NCBI GenBank assembly: GCA_023259875.1
Contig: JALRFL010000012.1
Location: forward strand, 1-5,169
From: Alphaproteobacteria bacterium
GTDB taxonomy: Bacteria > Pseudomonadota > Alphaproteobacteria > Puniceispirillales > UBA1172
DNA: 5,169 nt
Direction: 5' to 3'
Below are positions 5,058 through 5,169 of this stretch, piece by piece. Under the pieces are notes generated by a model. That model did not search any database. It was not told where the DNA came from and was given only the letters and a program-made list of their open reading frames with translations. Each line of letters starts with the position of its first letter. Position 1 is the stretch's first letter. The position numbers were made by a program, and so were the translations under genes.

Positions 5058-5077
5058 GTCGGGCGAGTCGGGGGGGG
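5051..5077 (+). repeat. G-rich degenerate 9-bp tandem repeat, G-quadruplex-like
   Basis: Three 9-base units run head to tail: CGGGTGAGT (5051-5059), CGGGCGAGT (5060-5068) and CGGGGGGGG (5069-5077), the last ending in eight G. The G tracts could form a four-tract quadruplex with loops of 6, 6 and 2 bases. It lies exactly where the phosphatase reading frame breaks off (stop at 5055-5057) and is out of character with the surrounding AT-rich DNA. Confidence 0.6.
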
Positions 5078-5169
5078 CGTTCAGAAAGCGAAACAACCAT
5101 AAAAAATTGATCATATTTACCTTTGTTACAATCTTGTCATATAAATGAAGTAATATATAAGGGTGAATA
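5078..5169 (+). promoter_or_regulatory. non-coding right edge with a promoter-like sequence
   Basis: No gene is visible. TTGTCA (5134-5139, five of six) followed after 16 bases by TATAAG (5156-5161, five of six) would fire rightward out of the window, suggesting another gene begins beyond the edge. AT content rises sharply here compared with the phosphatase remnant. Confidence 0.3.

Noticed and set aside
4785..5114. Minus-strand frame covering the phosphatase remnant and the G-rich repeat
   Set aside because: Most of it is antisense to recognisable SpoIIE coding sequence; the rest translates the G-rich repeat, with no recognised motif.
5041..5114. Frameshift in the G8 run restoring the phosphatase frame
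   Set aside because: The stop at 5055 precedes the run, and neither other forward frame after 5040 shows the expected PP2C motifs.
1..5169. CRISPR array, tRNA, rRNA, insertion sequence, phage or known defence system
   Set aside because: No regularly spaced repeats, cloverleaf sequences, transposase or defence-family motifs were found on either strand.

Overview
The window looks like chromosomal DNA of a bacterium, most likely a marine alphaproteobacterium of moderate GC content. The grounds are a sulfolactate-type sulfo-lyase gene pair, the style of the EamA transporter and VOC proteins, and AT-rich intergenic gaps. The taxonomic call is an inference from protein flavour; there is no rRNA or marker gene.

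Layout. (1) 1-422, minus strand: the 5' end of a SuyB/UxaA-type large subunit (cut by the left edge) and the complete small subunit SuyA. They form a tight operon for desulfonating (2R)-3-sulfolactate, or less likely for dehydrating a sugar acid. (2) 423-610: a divergent control region with a perfect 10+10 bp palindrome. (3) 611-1585, plus: a ten-helix EamA/DMT transporter. (4) 1672-2148, plus: a VOC-fold (glyoxalase/dioxygenase superfamily) metalloprotein with all four expected metal ligands. (5) 2209-2502, minus: a small protein resembling the ABM dimeric alpha/beta barrel, convergent with the VOC gene. (6) 2503-2732: an AT-rich divergent region with an inverted repeat and a tandem 13-bp direct repeat. 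(7) 2733-3887, plus: a Sec-exported protein built from three Ig-like repeats of exactly 98 residues, ending in a hairpin and a strong intrinsic terminator. (8) 3965-4185: a control region in which a 10-bp inverted repeat encloses a consensus TTGACA. It precedes a 99-residue acidic orphan protein (4186-4485) that has its own strong terminator. (9) 4695-5057, plus: the front end of a membrane-anchored SpoIIE/RsbU-type PP2C phosphatase that stops just after the first catalytic Asp motif, next to an unusual G-rich 9-bp repeat. (10) 5058-5169: no gene seen; a promoter-like sequence near the right edge.

How the parts relate. The only clear pathway link is SuyA-SuyB. The divergent transporter could serve the same pathway because it shares a palindrome-bearing control region, but that is inference. 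The remaining genes look like separate short transcription units. I see no CRISPR, tRNA, rRNA, transposase, phage gene or recognisable defence system. The least explained parts are the secreted three-repeat protein with its surrounding repeats, the orphan gene with its operator-like promoter, and the broken phosphatase.
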